Positions 34,985 to 46,343 of a DNA stretch of 64,000 nt are shown here, piece by piece (position 1 is the stretch's first letter; the number at the start of each line of letters is the position of its first letter). The translations under genes were made by a program, and so were the position numbers. A model generated the notes under the pieces. It searched no databases and was not told the DNA's origin. It worked only from the letters and a program-made list of their open reading frames with translations. The stretch covers positions 59,362,001-59,426,000 of the forward strand of contig JAZBRS010000060.1 in NCBI GenBank assembly GCA_037176725.1. Reading direction: 5' to 3'. This DNA comes from Posidonia oceanica (lineage: Eukaryota; Streptophyta; Magnoliopsida; Alismatales; Posidoniaceae).

Positions 34985-36430
34985 AATGGATACATAGAAA
35001 ACGGGAAACCCCCCGTGATGGGTGTGCAATGGTCTCAGCGCGGGCATGCTTCGTAGCATCACAAGGTGACAAACGAGGGACATGCCGGTCATCAAGGACC
35101 TACCCAACGCGGTGGGTGGCAAAACTTTTGAAAAACGCAGAGCCTCTAAGCGAGGTCAGGCAAAAGTGCTCATCCTTGACTCCGGTTTTCGAAAACAGAG
35201 GGGAAAGAAGGTGATAGTATATTACAGCATGCATTTTTTGGTGGCTTTGGGCTCAAAAGCAACTGCGCTAAAAGGGTGCTTCTGCACTTCCTGACTCAGG
35301 AGACTCGATCCTCGAGCAGCGCCATGCCGAGTTGTGGTCGGTGGCTCTCTTTCTCACTCTTGGCTCAGGATGAGGCTTTGGCTTCGCAGAGAATAGCCTT
35401 TGGCTGCAGGTAGGTAGCAGAAGCGTTGGATGCGGCTTCACAGCCTCTGTCTTAATTCCTCGAGGACTGACTACCGCTTTTGACGCTCACAGGATGATGT
35501 TTCTTTTCCCCTCATGAGTGATTGGATCTGCGTCTAGCCTTCTTGGAAATGAATGTTGTCTACACAGGGGTTGGAGCGTGCTGCTGCGCTCGGAGGGTGG
35601 GGCCAGGTCCTCCAAATATGATGTCTCGTGCAGTTGCCAGTGTGGCGCTTGATGCTGATAACTGAGGTGGCTTAGACGCTCGTCTGAATCACTCCTCTCA
35701 TGAGCGCCTTCTTTCTTCAACTTCTTTCTTCATTTTTCTTTTGTGCTCAGCATGCATATCATGTTATCATATTCTTTTGCTCACATGATCTCTATTCTTT
35801 TGGATATGCATGTCTTCGCCCTCTTGGGGTAGCAGTCCCTGATGAGGCATTAAGAGTTCGGCTGATCCGCGTACACCCTCAGCCTCTGCAATGTGTGCTC
35901 ACAGCCTCTGGCTATGCTCTGCTCTGCTTCGGTCCTCTCCATGTTCGGTGGACTCTCTTGATAAGGTGGATCCTACTTGTAGTGTTCTGAAACTCAGCGG
36001 GATGCTCTATTCTGCTCTCAGTCTCACTTTGCGGCCACATGCAAGAGATGGCGTTGCTCGGGTGAGACCTACCTGAGACCGTCGCTGCTTGACATCCTCT
36101 AGGCGCTGCTTGCTTGTCCATAGCCAGGTTTCTGATTATACAAATGTTTATGGGTTTTGTATTTTTTAGAAGGGAAGGGACAAGCATGTTTTTGGGTTTT
36201 TGCATTGGTTTTGTATTTTTTATGGTTTTTCAGGTTTAAGAAAACATAAAAGGGAAAACCGACAGCAATGCGAGAAAATATTTTTACGTTTTTTTGATTT
36301 TCTTGATTTTTTTTTGGCGTTTTTGCTTTACAGGATGCATGAAATGGCATGTATGCAGAAGGTGATATGCATGATGACAGGTATGTACAGGATGGCATGA
36401 ATGCATGAGATGATAGCTATGTGCAGAGGA
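34985..36430. other. Non-coding spacer in the element 3' region
   Basis: About 1.4 kb between two clusters of the 49-bp repeat family. No open frame above about 100 codons, no pol-like motif on either strand, and no similarity to a host gene that I can recognise. The part from 36130 to 36320 is T-rich. Confidence 0.6.
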
Positions 36431-36845
36431 AGGTGATAGGTTGATGGACCCATCGCCGAATAGTTAGGGATATCAGCCCGAATGATAGGTTAACGGACCT
36501 ATCGCCGAGCAGTTAGGGTTGCCAGCCCGCAAGGGACTCAGCTGAGGATGAACAGCTGGGGAGGATGACAGGTTGACGGACCTTTCGCCGGGCAGTTTGG
36601 GGTGCCAGCCCGCAGAGATAATGATCCAGCTGGGGGCGACCAACTGGGGACTCGATTGGGGATGACCAGCCGAGAAGAGTGTCAGGTTGACAGACCTTTC
36701 GCCGAGCAGTTTGGGGTGCCAGCCTGCAGAGATAATGATCTAGCTGGGGGCGACCAACTGGGGACTCGACTGAGGATGACCAGCCGAGAAGAGTGTCAGG
36801 TTGACGGACCTTTCGCCGAGCAGTTTGGGGTGCCAGCCCGAATGA
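36431..36845. repeat. Second cluster of 49-bp-type units with a 114-bp duplication
   Basis: Diverged units (GATAGGTT or GTCAGGTT followed by GACGGACC and then GTGCCAGCCCG) occur near 36431, 36484, 36568, 36682 and 36796. The last three are spaced 114 bp apart and share a longer unit with AGAGATAATGATC at 36614 and 36728 and GGGGGCGACCAACTGGGGAC. Confidence 0.8.
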
Positions 36846-37151
36846 GGAGATGGATGCAAGAAGCAGAAGAGATGCATGCTTTTTAATGAGTTTTGTTAAT
36901 TTTATACTTTTTATGATTTTTAGGCAAGGCGAAAAACCAAAAAAAAAAAAAAAAACAAAACAAAACGGAAAGAAAAGACAAAGCAGAAAACAAAAGAGAG
37001 GTTAGAAGGACTTACCTGGATGGCGCTGTGCCTGGTCGTGCTGTCGATGCTGCCGTTGCATCTCCGAGCGTCCCTCGGACGAGATAGGGAGGATGGAAGA
37101 AGGGGATCGCGCCGATGGGGACCAGAAGGATCCATCGGAGCAGAGCGGGAT
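36846..37151. other. Non-coding stretch between gag and its 3' repeats
   Basis: About 300 bp without a convincing frame. It includes a run of about 17 A on the plus strand near 36938 inside an A+C-rich stretch. No sign of a retroposed gene is seen next to the run. Confidence 0.6.
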
Positions 37152-39296
37152 TCAGAAAAGATTGGGGTAACCCCCCGAGGTTCCGGCGAAGGAAGGATTG
37201 ACTATACTAGGGCGTGCATGTGCAAGTGCAGGTGTATGTGTATGTGTAGGCTCTTGCTCGCCAACGCTGATGATCCTGCGGTCGATCAGGCATTGAACGG
37301 CATCCCGGAGAGCGAGGCAGCTGTCCGTCGAGTGCCCGGTGGCCCGATGGAAACTGCAGAACTGATCCGTATTATGCCACCACAGCGGGGGGTTTGGTGA
37401 CGGACGGACAGCCGGGAGTCTCAGGAGCGACTCAACTTGAGGGAAGATGACACTCAGTGGTCCGGGGAGAGGTGTGTAATCACACTCAGCCCGACGAGGT
37501 CGTCTTTGCCCTGGGTGGAGTCCTTGCCGAGCGGGTGCGACGTGATGCACGGGCTCGATAGTGGCAGTGTGCTCAGTGGGTGCAAAATTAGGTGCGTGCT
37601 CTAGCGGAAAAGGGTCTAGTTGACTCTCTGCATAGGCAGGCTCCTCAGGAAGATCGACACATAATTCGGAGAGCTGCTCGAAGCGGTCCGGAGTGGAGCT
37701 GTTGTTGTTGTTGCTGCGGCGAATGCTGGAGGTGTTGGCCTGCCTAGCCAATGCAGAAAGTGCGGGGAAATGCCCACTTTGCAGCGAGCTTTCCACGCGG
37801 ACACCAGCCCTAATCAGCGATGCATGACTAGTGATGTGCTGAATGCAAAGCAGAGTCCCAATCACTGGCAGCGCCCCTTTAACAATCATATCGATAGAAT
37901 CCTCCTCGGAGGGTTTATCTTTGACTTGGGCGGCTAAGGAACGCCAGCGACCGACATACTCCCCGAATGGCTCTTGGGGTCTCTGCCGGATGGCGACAAG
38001 ATCCTCTCTCTTGGGGATCAGGTCGAGGTTGAAAGCATACTGCTCAAGGGAGGCCTGAGAAAGATCCGTCCAAGTTCGAACCGTGGTCATGTCAAGGGAA
38101 GTGAACCACTTGAGCGCGGGGCCGGTCAAACTCTTCTGAAACAGGCGGATAAGGAGCCTTTCATCAGCCTGAAGCTGAGCAAGGTCCCCGCAGTATGCCT
38201 TCAGATGCGAAATAGGACAGCCTTTACCATTGTATTTATCGAAGACCGGAATGCGGAACTTCGAAGGGAGTGCGGCCTCGAGAAAGAGACAAAGGTCGTG
38301 AAATTGGTAAGACTGGTGGTCCTTGCCCTGCACTAGACGTAATGCTTTCTCCAGAATGTCCATCCTATCATTGATGGGGTCTGGATTGGTTGCCATAGGA
38401 GATGAGGCAACAGGGGCAGGGACCACATACGCCGAGTGGGTCGCACCTAAGTGCTCCTTCGGATCTACCATAACGTCGCCTGGTGGAGCAACGGGATGGC
38501 CGGCGTATCCGTGCGTGCGTGTAGTGTAGGCAGGAAAGTATGCTGGGTTCTGAACCTGATGCAAGGGGGATGGATGGGCAATATGCTGTGTGGTGCGATG
38601 TGCAGATTGTTGGAGCAACAGTTGTTGCACAGGCGCGATGCCGGGCAGTGAACCAGTGGGATACTGTGCTCCAACCAGCCCAAGAGACTGATCACCAGAA
38701 AAGGGAGTTGTATGCAGTGCATGGTGTTGTGCAGAAGCAGGAGACAAATGCCGCACCCTCATCACCGGAGCAGTGTGTAGCTGGGGCGATGGTCTGGGCA
38801 GGAGTGCAGTGTGTGCAACAGCAGGCCGCAGAGGAACCTCAGGGGCAACAGGAATGCAAGAGGGTCGAACTGATAGAGCTATACCCTGCAGTGTGTGGGC
38901 AAGGTCCATCAGGTGCCGATACCGCGCTTCAGGGGACCCGTGAGTGGGAACACTGAATTGCAGGACCGGCCGGGAGGCAGACTCAAGAGATTGAGAACCT
39001 AAAGCAAAGGTCGCCGCAGTAGAAGGGATGTCGGGAACGACATATCCCCCGGACGAAGGGGTCAGAGGCGCCTCTGGAACGCAAGGGACGGTCATCGAGA
39101 CAGATTCGACGACCGGATCCAGAGTGGCGCAAGTTTGCCAAAGACCCGCAGCAGAAGAGAGTACCCTAGACGCCTGAGGATGGAATCCTGGTGTCACAGA
39201 GGGCACAGAGCGAATAGAAGTGAAATCCGGAGGAACCCAAGTGGTAAACCCCTCCGAATCAGCGATAAAGTGGAGCCCACCGACAGATTGGGCCAT
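37152..39296 (-). CDS. gag: Gag polyprotein of a Tat/Ogre-like Ty3 retrotransposon
   Basis: Intact 714-codon frame starting at an ATG at 39296 and ending in TGA at 37152. Gag would form the cytoplasmic capsid particle in which the element RNA is reverse transcribed. Residues about 345-510 match the plant retrotransposon capsid (Retrotrans_gag) pattern: FRIPVFDKYNGKGCPISHL, then FQKSLTGPALKWFTSLD, then LEQYAFNLD and EPFGEYVGRWRSLAAQV. Residues 647-660 hold a zinc-knuckle-like C-x2-H-x4-H-x4-C motif (C647, H650, H655, C660) followed by LALRDAVQCLID, a form common in Tat-lineage Gags. The first 330 residues are rich in Pro, Ala, Ser and His and have no domain I recognise. The frame ends without a protease or other pol domain, and none follows. 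Intactness in a pol-less element suggests recent selection or a young age. Confidence 0.9.
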   Translation of the reverse strand: MAQSVGGLHFIADSEGFTTWVPPDFTSIRSVPSVTPGFHPQASRVLSSAAGLWQTCATLDPVVESVSMTVPCVPEAPLTPSSGGYVVPDIPSTAATFALGSQSLESASRPVLQFSVPTHGSPEARYRHLMDLAHTLQGIALSVRPSCIPVAPEVPLRPAVAHTALLPRPSPQLHTAPVMRVRHLSPASAQHHALHTTPFSGDQSLGLVGAQYPTGSLPGIAPVQQLLLQQSAHRTTQHIAHPSPLHQVQNPAYFPAYTTRTHGYAGHPVAPPGDVMVDPKEHLGATHSAYVVPAPVASSPMATNPDPINDRMDILEKALRLVQGKDHQSYQFHDLCLFLEAALPSKFRIPVFDKYNGKGCPISHLKAYCGDLAQLQADERLLIRLFQKSLTGPALKWFTSLDMTTVRTWTDLSQASLEQYAFNLDLIPKREDLVAIRQRPQEPFGEYVGRWRSLAAQVKDKPSEEDSIDMIVKGALPVIGTLLCIQHITSHASLIRAGVRVESSLQSGHFPALSALARQANTSSIRRSNNNNSSTPDRFEQLSELCVDLPEEPAYAESQLDPFPLEHAPNFAPTEHTATIEPVHHVAPARQGLHPGQRRPRRAECDYTPLPGPLSVIFPQVESLLRLPAVRPSPNPPLWWHNTDQFCSFHRATGHSTDSCLALRDAVQCLIDRRIISVGEQEPTHTHTPALAHARPSIVNPSFAGTSGGYPNLF

Positions 39297-40570
39297 TGCT
39301 GACTGAGTCTAAGCGAGCGGAAGCTGCGACGAGAGAGAAAGAAGTAAAGCCTAAGGAAAGCTACCGCCAGAAGTGACAAGTAGCTCAGAGGAAGGACGCT
39401 CAGAGTCTGGGCAGTGGATCCCGCACGTACCTGCAAAAGAGTAAAGATGTTAGAGGTTGTATGCAATAGAGAGTTATTAGGGGTGGCATGAATGGCATAC
39501 ATGCAAGTGAATGTCCTAAGATGCACTCTCTCACCATGCATGTCCTGAGTAGATGACCTACTAGGACACACTCAAGGGTAGTGGGTTTAGACAGACTCCA
39601 AATCAGAAAAAGCAGGTCCCTTGTCTAACTCCTGGCCCAAAGCTCAGGTAATAACAGGGTGGTGCGTTGGTGGCCTCTACCCCGCCAAAGCGTGGGTGGT
39701 ACCCTCTACTAACACCGACACGACCCCCGGACAAGGGGGGCAGACCGACTGACTCGTGCCACGCTCAAAGCGGTGGACCAAGAGGCCGGGACTGTCCTTC
39801 GCAGACTGTGGGTGGACTCAGATGAGAAGAATGCATGCTTTCTAAGATGAATCAATCATGCAAGATGCTTTAGAGTCTTTTACTTGCGTTTTATTAACCA
39901 GAAAGGGGGAAAATTGCAAGTTATTGGCTCTAGTTGTGCTTAGAAGTTATTATTTAGCTTTATTGTAGCTTTTAAGTTAAGTAAAAGGGAGAGCAAACAT
40001 GTTTCTACTGTCCTAGGCATGGCATGTGCGAAAGGGAAGAAAATCAGTCAGACATGGCAGGCAAACAATCATACAACACAACAAAAGGCAAGTGCATGGC
40101 ATGTGCAAGTGTTTGTGAGCATGATGGTGAAGAAAAAACATTCATCAAGTCAAAAGACATGTATGCAAGGCATGTGCGTGCGTAGTGACATAGCAAAGGT
40201 GTAGAAGAAGCATTCACCATCCAAAAAGCATGTATTTTAGCCAAACAAAGTATGTAGACATGCAATGTGCAAGAATTAAAGCCATAATGAGCAAGTAAGA
40301 TAAAGCAAGGTAAAAGTAAGCAGGCTGTAAAGGAAATAAGAGCATAAGCAAGACAATAAGTAAAAAAACAGGCAAAGGAGCAAAGCCAGGCAAAGGAAAG
40401 CGCAAACCGAGACAAAAGAGGTGCAAAACCTAAGCAAAGTAGCTACGAAGCGACTCGCTAGGAGTTTGCACAGAAAAGCGAGCAAAACAGGCGAAGAAGG
40501 CACACAAGGCAGACAAAGCTGCAAAACAAGCGAGCGAAAAGTCGGGAAAGAAAGCCGGAGTCTAGTCTAT
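39297..40570 (-). other. Leader between PBS and gag
   Basis: About 1.27 kb of untranslated leader in element orientation. It contains only short open frames (up to about 125 codons) without recognisable content. Packaging signals would be expected here, but none can be named from sequence. Confidence 0.6.
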
Positions 40571-40588
40571 TCCCCAGCAGAGTCGCCA
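40571..40588 (-). other. Primer-binding site
   Basis: On the minus strand TGGCGACTCTGCTGGGGA follows the LTR end ...CTACA after a single G. It begins TGG, complementary to the tRNA CCA tail. This form is like the tRNA-Arg-type primer site reported for Ogre/Tat elements; the exact tRNA was not checked. It fixes the element orientation as minus. Confidence 0.85.
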
Positions 40589-40589
40589 C

Positions 40590-43500
40590 TGTAGCGATCC
40601 CGATCGGAATCAGGCTCGCTATTTTAGCGGCGATTGGATCCGAGGAAGAGGCTCAACTCGAAAACACTTAAAATCGAGGAGAAAGAGGAAAGATAAGACA
40701 AATCAGAGTCGCCACCATGTCTATTAACGGGAGACAAGGAAAACCGGGGAAATGCGTGAATTAACGAGCAAAACCGAGCAAGAAATGCAAAGCAAAGCAA
40801 TGCAAAGGAAAACAAATGCAAGCAAATGCAAATAAGATGACTCTAGCCTAGGATAAGGGCAGTACGGTCATTGCGGGCCAGAAGATAGGGCAAGGACTCC
40901 TGTTACGTGCGGGAAAGGTGTTAGGCACCCCCGACACGCCCGAGAATCGGTCTTTCTAGGCTTACGCTCGCATACGCAGGAAAATGCAGGATTGAATGCC
41001 TATGTGCCTATAAATGCCTAAATGAATGCTCAATGTGTGCTCTAAGTGGGAAGAAACAAAGCAAGGAAGTAAACGTGCTCTCTAAGTGCTCAGCTACGCT
41101 GTCCGTGTTCCGAATTAGGCGAAACCTAGCTCGTGAGAACTCCAGACAGTAAGCATCACGGCCCTATATGCAAATGCAGGCGAAAAAGCGAAATAGCGAG
41201 AAAACCATGCAATGCAATCGACATGCAAGGGAAAACAGCATAAAACACGCAAAACAAGGCGAGAAACAAGAAAGGCACGCGGAACGGAGCAAAAGAACAA
41301 AACCGGTACGCAAAACAGGCGGGAAAGCAAGGCAGCATGCAAAACGAGACAAGGAAGCAAAGAGGCACGCAAAACGGTGCAAAGCGAGAGCGGGCACGCG
41401 AAACGGTGCCAAAACAGCGAAGCAAAAACCTCAGAAAAGCCGTGCGAATGCAAGAATGCAGAAAAGATCAGAAGAGGCCAAAAGGGAGGCAAAACAACGT
41501 GTGTGTAAGAACAGACGTCGTTTAGGACCGCTCAGAGTAGGTGTGAAGACCTACAGAGGGGAGAGTGTGCAAACGGAGGGATTACCACCTCTTTGCGACT
41601 GTTTCCCGCTAAACCGTTCCACGGTGTGTCTCGCACGCTGCCCAAAGCTCGCGATGCGATCGGATCGTGGAAAAGGGGGAAGAAAGTCACATTAAGTGGC
41701 AAATCCAAGGAAAACTCAACACAAAACACACAAGGATACGCGAAACGAGGATTTGGAGTTAGAAGCAGAAAGGGGAGGCCCTATTCTACATGCTCAAAGA
41801 GACAGAAAGCGAAAACAAGGAAAACTGTGCAAATGGCATGCAAATGAATGCAATGCAGGGGTTCAGGAGGACATACCTGGAAATCCGGGAGCCTGATCTG
41901 AAATCTGTCTGGTCCATGCTGAAGGGCGCTTCGCTGCGGTCGCCTGGGCAGCTTACTTGAGAAGATCCAACGGCCGGATTGGAAGATATCGCGGCTTCAA
42001 GGCAGAAGGGCCAGAACAGGGGAGAAGAACAGATCTAGGTGTTCAGGAGGTCCTAAGGGTGTGCAAAAGGTCCTCCCAAGTGAAAGGGAGCTAAAAGTGC
42101 TTGGTGTATGCAAAAGGATGCTAGAATGCAAGACTAAATGAATGCAGGATGCATGCAAAAGCAAGAAAAAGCAAAGAGAAGAAACTGGGAAAAGCCAGGA
42201 TTTCAGAAAGCATTTTGAAAAAGAAAGGGGCTAAAAATGCAAATTTTCCAGAAAACAGGGGTCCACAGGAAAGGATTTCGAAAACAGGAGAGGACAGGGG
42301 TCCATTTTGCAAAAAAACTAGGCTCAGAAAGCTGTTTTAAAAAGAGGGTATGCTTTAAAAGAGGTTTTGAAAGCAGAAAGGGATCAGAATGCAATTTTGG
42401 AAAAACTGGGATCTAAAATGCAAATTTTCCAGAAAACAGGGTTCTGGGGAGTCTGAGAATACTGGTGGAGGGTCTGCATGCAATTTGGTAAGCATAGGAG
42501 CTAGGATGCAACTTAGGGGCAAAATGGTCTTTTCACATGATTTTTCAAAAGATGCAAGGACCTATGTGTGATTTTCAAATCATGCAGGGTCAAAAATGCA
42601 ATTTTATATGCAAAACATGCTCTGAAGACACAGACTGAGGACTGGTGTGTGATTTTTGGAAAAAACAGGGTCAGAAATGCAATACAATAAGCCAAAATAC
42701 ATGCATAACAGCTACTGTCCATTTAAAATGGACCTAAATGCAAATATGCAAAAATAGAGGAAAAGAAATGCAATGCAGTATGCAAAATAAGAAAATAAAA
42801 GCTAAGTTGCTACAGTGCATGGACCTACATGCAAAAACAGAAACATGCAGGGACCTGGAATGCAATGCAATATGGCAAAATGCATGCAACTAAATTAACT
42901 GATTTAAGACAGGACTTACATGCAAAAATCAAAAGCAGAGGGGCTAAACTACAAAATATTATAACTGAAACGCACAGTAAAAGGACAAGATTGCAAATAC
43001 TGAAAGATATAAATAAAAACAGCAATTTAGCATGGTATTTAGTTTAAAACTAAGCATAATAAATGGCAGAAGGACTGGAATGCAAAAATTGAAAAACTTA
43101 AGCTAAACATGCAATATTTACATCTAAACTATACAAATAAGAAAATAAATGAACAGTGCTAGTCGGCGGTCGACGAGCACTATAGCAGAACGCCGGCAGT
43201 GCTCGTGACCGCCGACAGGGGAGGTTGGGGAGGCGCAGACCGGCGGAGCTTGGTGCTGGCGTTCGTCCGGAGCTCTGGGAACTGTCCGGAGTTCGCTCTG
43301 TTGGTCGGAGTGTCCGGAGGAAGAGCAACCGGCGCCGGAGAAGGAGAATTGACCGGCGAGTCGGGGACGGAGCAGGAAGACCGGAAATCCTAATCTATAG
43401 GCTGGAGAAGCAAGAGGGAAGGAAGAGGAAGCTAAGGGAAGCAAAATGTACCTGAGTCCGCGTCTGAGATGTCCTCCCGACGTCAGTGGTTCCAGAAGTG

Positions 43501-46338
43501 GCCGGCGGCGTTCGTCCAGTCGCTGCGGGTGCTGTCGGCTGCTCGCGAGGGATGGAGTGGCTTCAGAACGTTCCTCCGGAGCTTCCTGATCGACCGGACG
43601 CAAGCTTCGCAGCTCAGGTGGAGATTCGGCCGATTTGGGTTCACAGGTGACGGCCGGAGGCCGGGGGGGGTGTCTGCTGCTCGTCGGCTCAGATGGAGCC
43701 TTCCGGGAGATTGCTGGAGGTCTGGCGAGTGAAGTTGGATGCTCGAAGAGGTCTTCTGGAGAGCGGGGAGTGGAATTGAGGATTGGGTCGATTTCTGGGC
43801 TGAAACGAAGCAAGGTGTTTGTTGCGGAATTTAAGGTCTGTGGTGGATGGTTTGGTTTTCTGCTAGGTGGCCTGGAAAGGTGGATGTCTGGTGGATTTCT
43901 GGGCGGAGTTTGGGAAGAAGCTGCGGGCTGCGGAGAGGGGAATTGTGAGTTGGGTTGCGTTGGGTTGCAGGTGGCTTCAGGTGGTGTTTCAGGGCAGGTT
44001 AGGTGGTGGAATGGCCAGGGAGCGATGCTGGGAAATGACTGGGTTTCTGGGTGGAATTGGGGGAGTGTTTGAGAGGGAAATTGAGGCTTGAACGGGTGCT
44101 GGTTTTCTGGGAAAGGAAGAAGGAGGTTTTCTGAATTTGGGAAGGAATGGGAGAGGTTTTGAGGAGTCGGAAATGGTGTGGGATTTGGGTTTTTCTCTGG
44201 GATGCCAAGGACTCCCGAACGCTCTCTTCTGCTCTCTCCTCTCTCTGGAATTGGAAGGATGAAGAGGAAGAAGGGAGAACGAGTCGCACAGGTGGGGAAG
44301 AAGTGAAATTCTGGTCTGATAACTCTCAGGTGGCTTGCTCTCTCTGGGTCGCTCTTGTTTGCTCTGGATTGCTCTCTCTGGATCGCTCACTGCCAACCCT
44401 CGAACGGAGTTGAAGGACGCAGGCTTAAAATGAGGAGAAGCTGCCGGTACGCGCGTGCTGGAAATTTGAAATCAACAGCGTCGCACTGCAGCTGAAAGGG
44501 GACGGATGCTGGCGATGCGACGGGCATTGAATGCCTCCCGGAATCGACGCTGAGACAGGAGAGAGCGGCGAGCTGCTGTAGATGAAAGGATGGAGCTTCG
44601 AAATTTAAATGGGAGGAGGGAAAGGCAGCTGGCTCGCGGGAGAGGAAAGCTGGCTGAAGAGAAAAAAAAGCAGAAGGAAGAAGAAGGGTGGAGAAGGTGG
44701 GCCGGACTGTGGGCGGAAGGAAGAAAACAAAAACAGAAATAAAAAGAAGAAACGGGCCAAAGGGCCCAGTAAAGAAAAGAAAGAAAGAAAAAGAGAAGTA
44801 AGAAGGAAAGAGAGGGTAGAATGGGGAAATAAAATTAATAAAAAGGAACTAAAAATAAATAAAAATGCCAGAAGGGTTGTGCTGTAGATTAGGATTTTAA
44901 TTAAAATTTTTAATGGTCATTTTGAGTTGATTAATGTGTTTTGGGCTTAATTAGGGTTTTAGGGTTTTGGCTTTTCTTTTAGTTAGTTTTTTACTTGATT
45001 AAATGTTTGTTAAACCTTTTTTAAATTGTTTTAAAAATTGTATTTCCCTTGTTGGACACTTAGGATATTAATTAGGATTTTTTTAGGATTTAATTTCGTA
45101 TTAATCAAGGTTGGTTTTAGGTTTTTAAGTTTTAGTCTTCTTAGGGTTTCTTCCTTCTTAAGTCTTTTAAGTTATGTTTTGATTTTTATTTATTGATTTT
45201 TCTTGAAGTTTTTGGTTGGGTTTTTCTGGTTTGATAGGGTGTTTTTTAAGTCTTTCAGATGTGTTTTTCTCTTCTTTTTTAATTAAGTTTTTAACTTGTT
45301 TTTCTTATGTTTATTAGGTTAAGTCTTTTGCCTTTTTTAATTACTTGTTTTAGTGTTTGATTTTTAATTCTTCTTTTTTAGGGTTTGTTTTTTAATTCTT
45401 TTAGTGGGGTTTTTACTTTTGCTGGGTTTAGATCTCATTTTAGTTTTTTCCTTGATTTTTCAGTGTTTTCTTTTGATTTGTTTTGCATTTTTTAGCTTGC
45501 ATGTTTGGTTTTTCTTTTAACTTGATTTAGTTAAGTTTAAGTTGTTAATAGCTTGTTTAATATATTTTTAATTGTTTTTCTTAGGGTCCTGATTTGCTTC
45601 TTTTGTGTTTTGAGATTTTACAGATTTTTATGGGTTTTTGTGGATTTTTGCAGAAGGGAGAAAAGAAAAAGAGAAGGAAGAAAGAAATGGAAAAAAGAGG
45701 GAGATAAGAGGAAAAGAGATAGGTTGGAGGAAAACGATTTTTTTAAAATTCAGAAAAAGTGTTAAAAATAAAGTAAAAATAGGGATAAGATAGAGGAAGG
45801 ATAGAAGCACAGAGGGGGCCCACAGCCAGACCAGAAAAAGGATAAGAAAGGGATGAAAAGAGAGATGATAATCAGGAGAGAGAGAGGAGAGAGAAAATGA
45901 TAATCCCGGAGAGAGAAAAGGATAATTTGGGTGAAAGAGGGTCTTAATGGTCTCGGAATGGGGTGAAAATTGGTGAGTGGGTAGTTTAGGGTTTGAAGTC
46001 TTGGTTCTGAAGTTTTGGTTTGATTCTAAGGCGGTTTTGGAGGGGTTTCAAGGTGTAGAAAAAGGATAGTTTCACCTGGGTTTTCTAGGGATTTTGGGAA
46101 TGGGTTAGGTTTGGAAATTTCTAAGTTCTTGGGTAGGCTTGTTGGGTGGATAGTGGTGGATTTTCCTATGGATTTTGGTTAGGTTTTGAGGTTGGGAAGG
46201 GGGGTAAAGGTTTGGGCCAAGACGGGCTGATTTTGAAGGGTAAAGAGAAGGGTTAGGGTTTGGGTTAGGTTGGGGTTTGATCCAGCAATCACCAAGAGGG
46301 CTCCAAGGGTCCAGGCCTGCCAAGATGGGGTGTCAACA
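40590..46338 (-). repeat. 5' LTR of the gag-only element (in element orientation)
   Basis: 5,749 bp, direct repeat of 27441-33187 with about 1% difference. Counted by eye there are about fifty changes, mostly C/T and A/G transitions and denser in the first 1.8 kb. It would carry the promoter that drives gag; the place matching the candidate TATA box of the solo LTR lies near 44425. Confidence 0.95.
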
Positions 46339-46343
46339 GTATG
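46339..46343. repeat. Target-site duplication, right copy (GTATG)
   Basis: Exact copy of 27436-27440 after the LTR terminus TGTCAACA. Confidence 0.95.

Larger units (their letters stand above)
27441..46338 (-). mobile_element. Complete non-autonomous gag-only LTR retrotransposon (TR-GAG type, Tat/Ogre-like)
   Basis: An 18,898-bp element flanked by the exact 5-bp duplication GTATG. In element orientation (minus strand) the order is LTR 46338-40590, primer-binding site 40588-40571, leader, gag 39296-37152, repeat-rich non-coding region, polypurine tract 33200-33188, LTR 33187-27441. The internal region is only 7.4 kb and has a single long open frame. No protease, reverse transcriptase, RNase H or integrase frame is visible on either strand. 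Gag family, PBS type and LTR size point to the Tat/Ogre side of Ty3 elements. Elements that keep gag but lack pol are described in plants as TR-GAG. It would depend on pol enzymes from another element. The LTRs differ by about fifty changes in 5.75 kb (counted by eye, mostly transitions), so the insertion is recent. Confidence 0.9.

Noticed and set aside
34985..36430. Captured host gene fragment in the element
   Set aside because: I translated mentally from the listed frames on both strands and found no domain or exon-like conserved stretch. It cannot be excluded without a database search, but there is nothing positive to report.
36935..36960. Poly-A run as the tail of a retroposed gene or LINE/SINE
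   Set aside because: No target duplication or gene-like sequence lies next to it, and the run is embedded in A+C-rich filler of the element.
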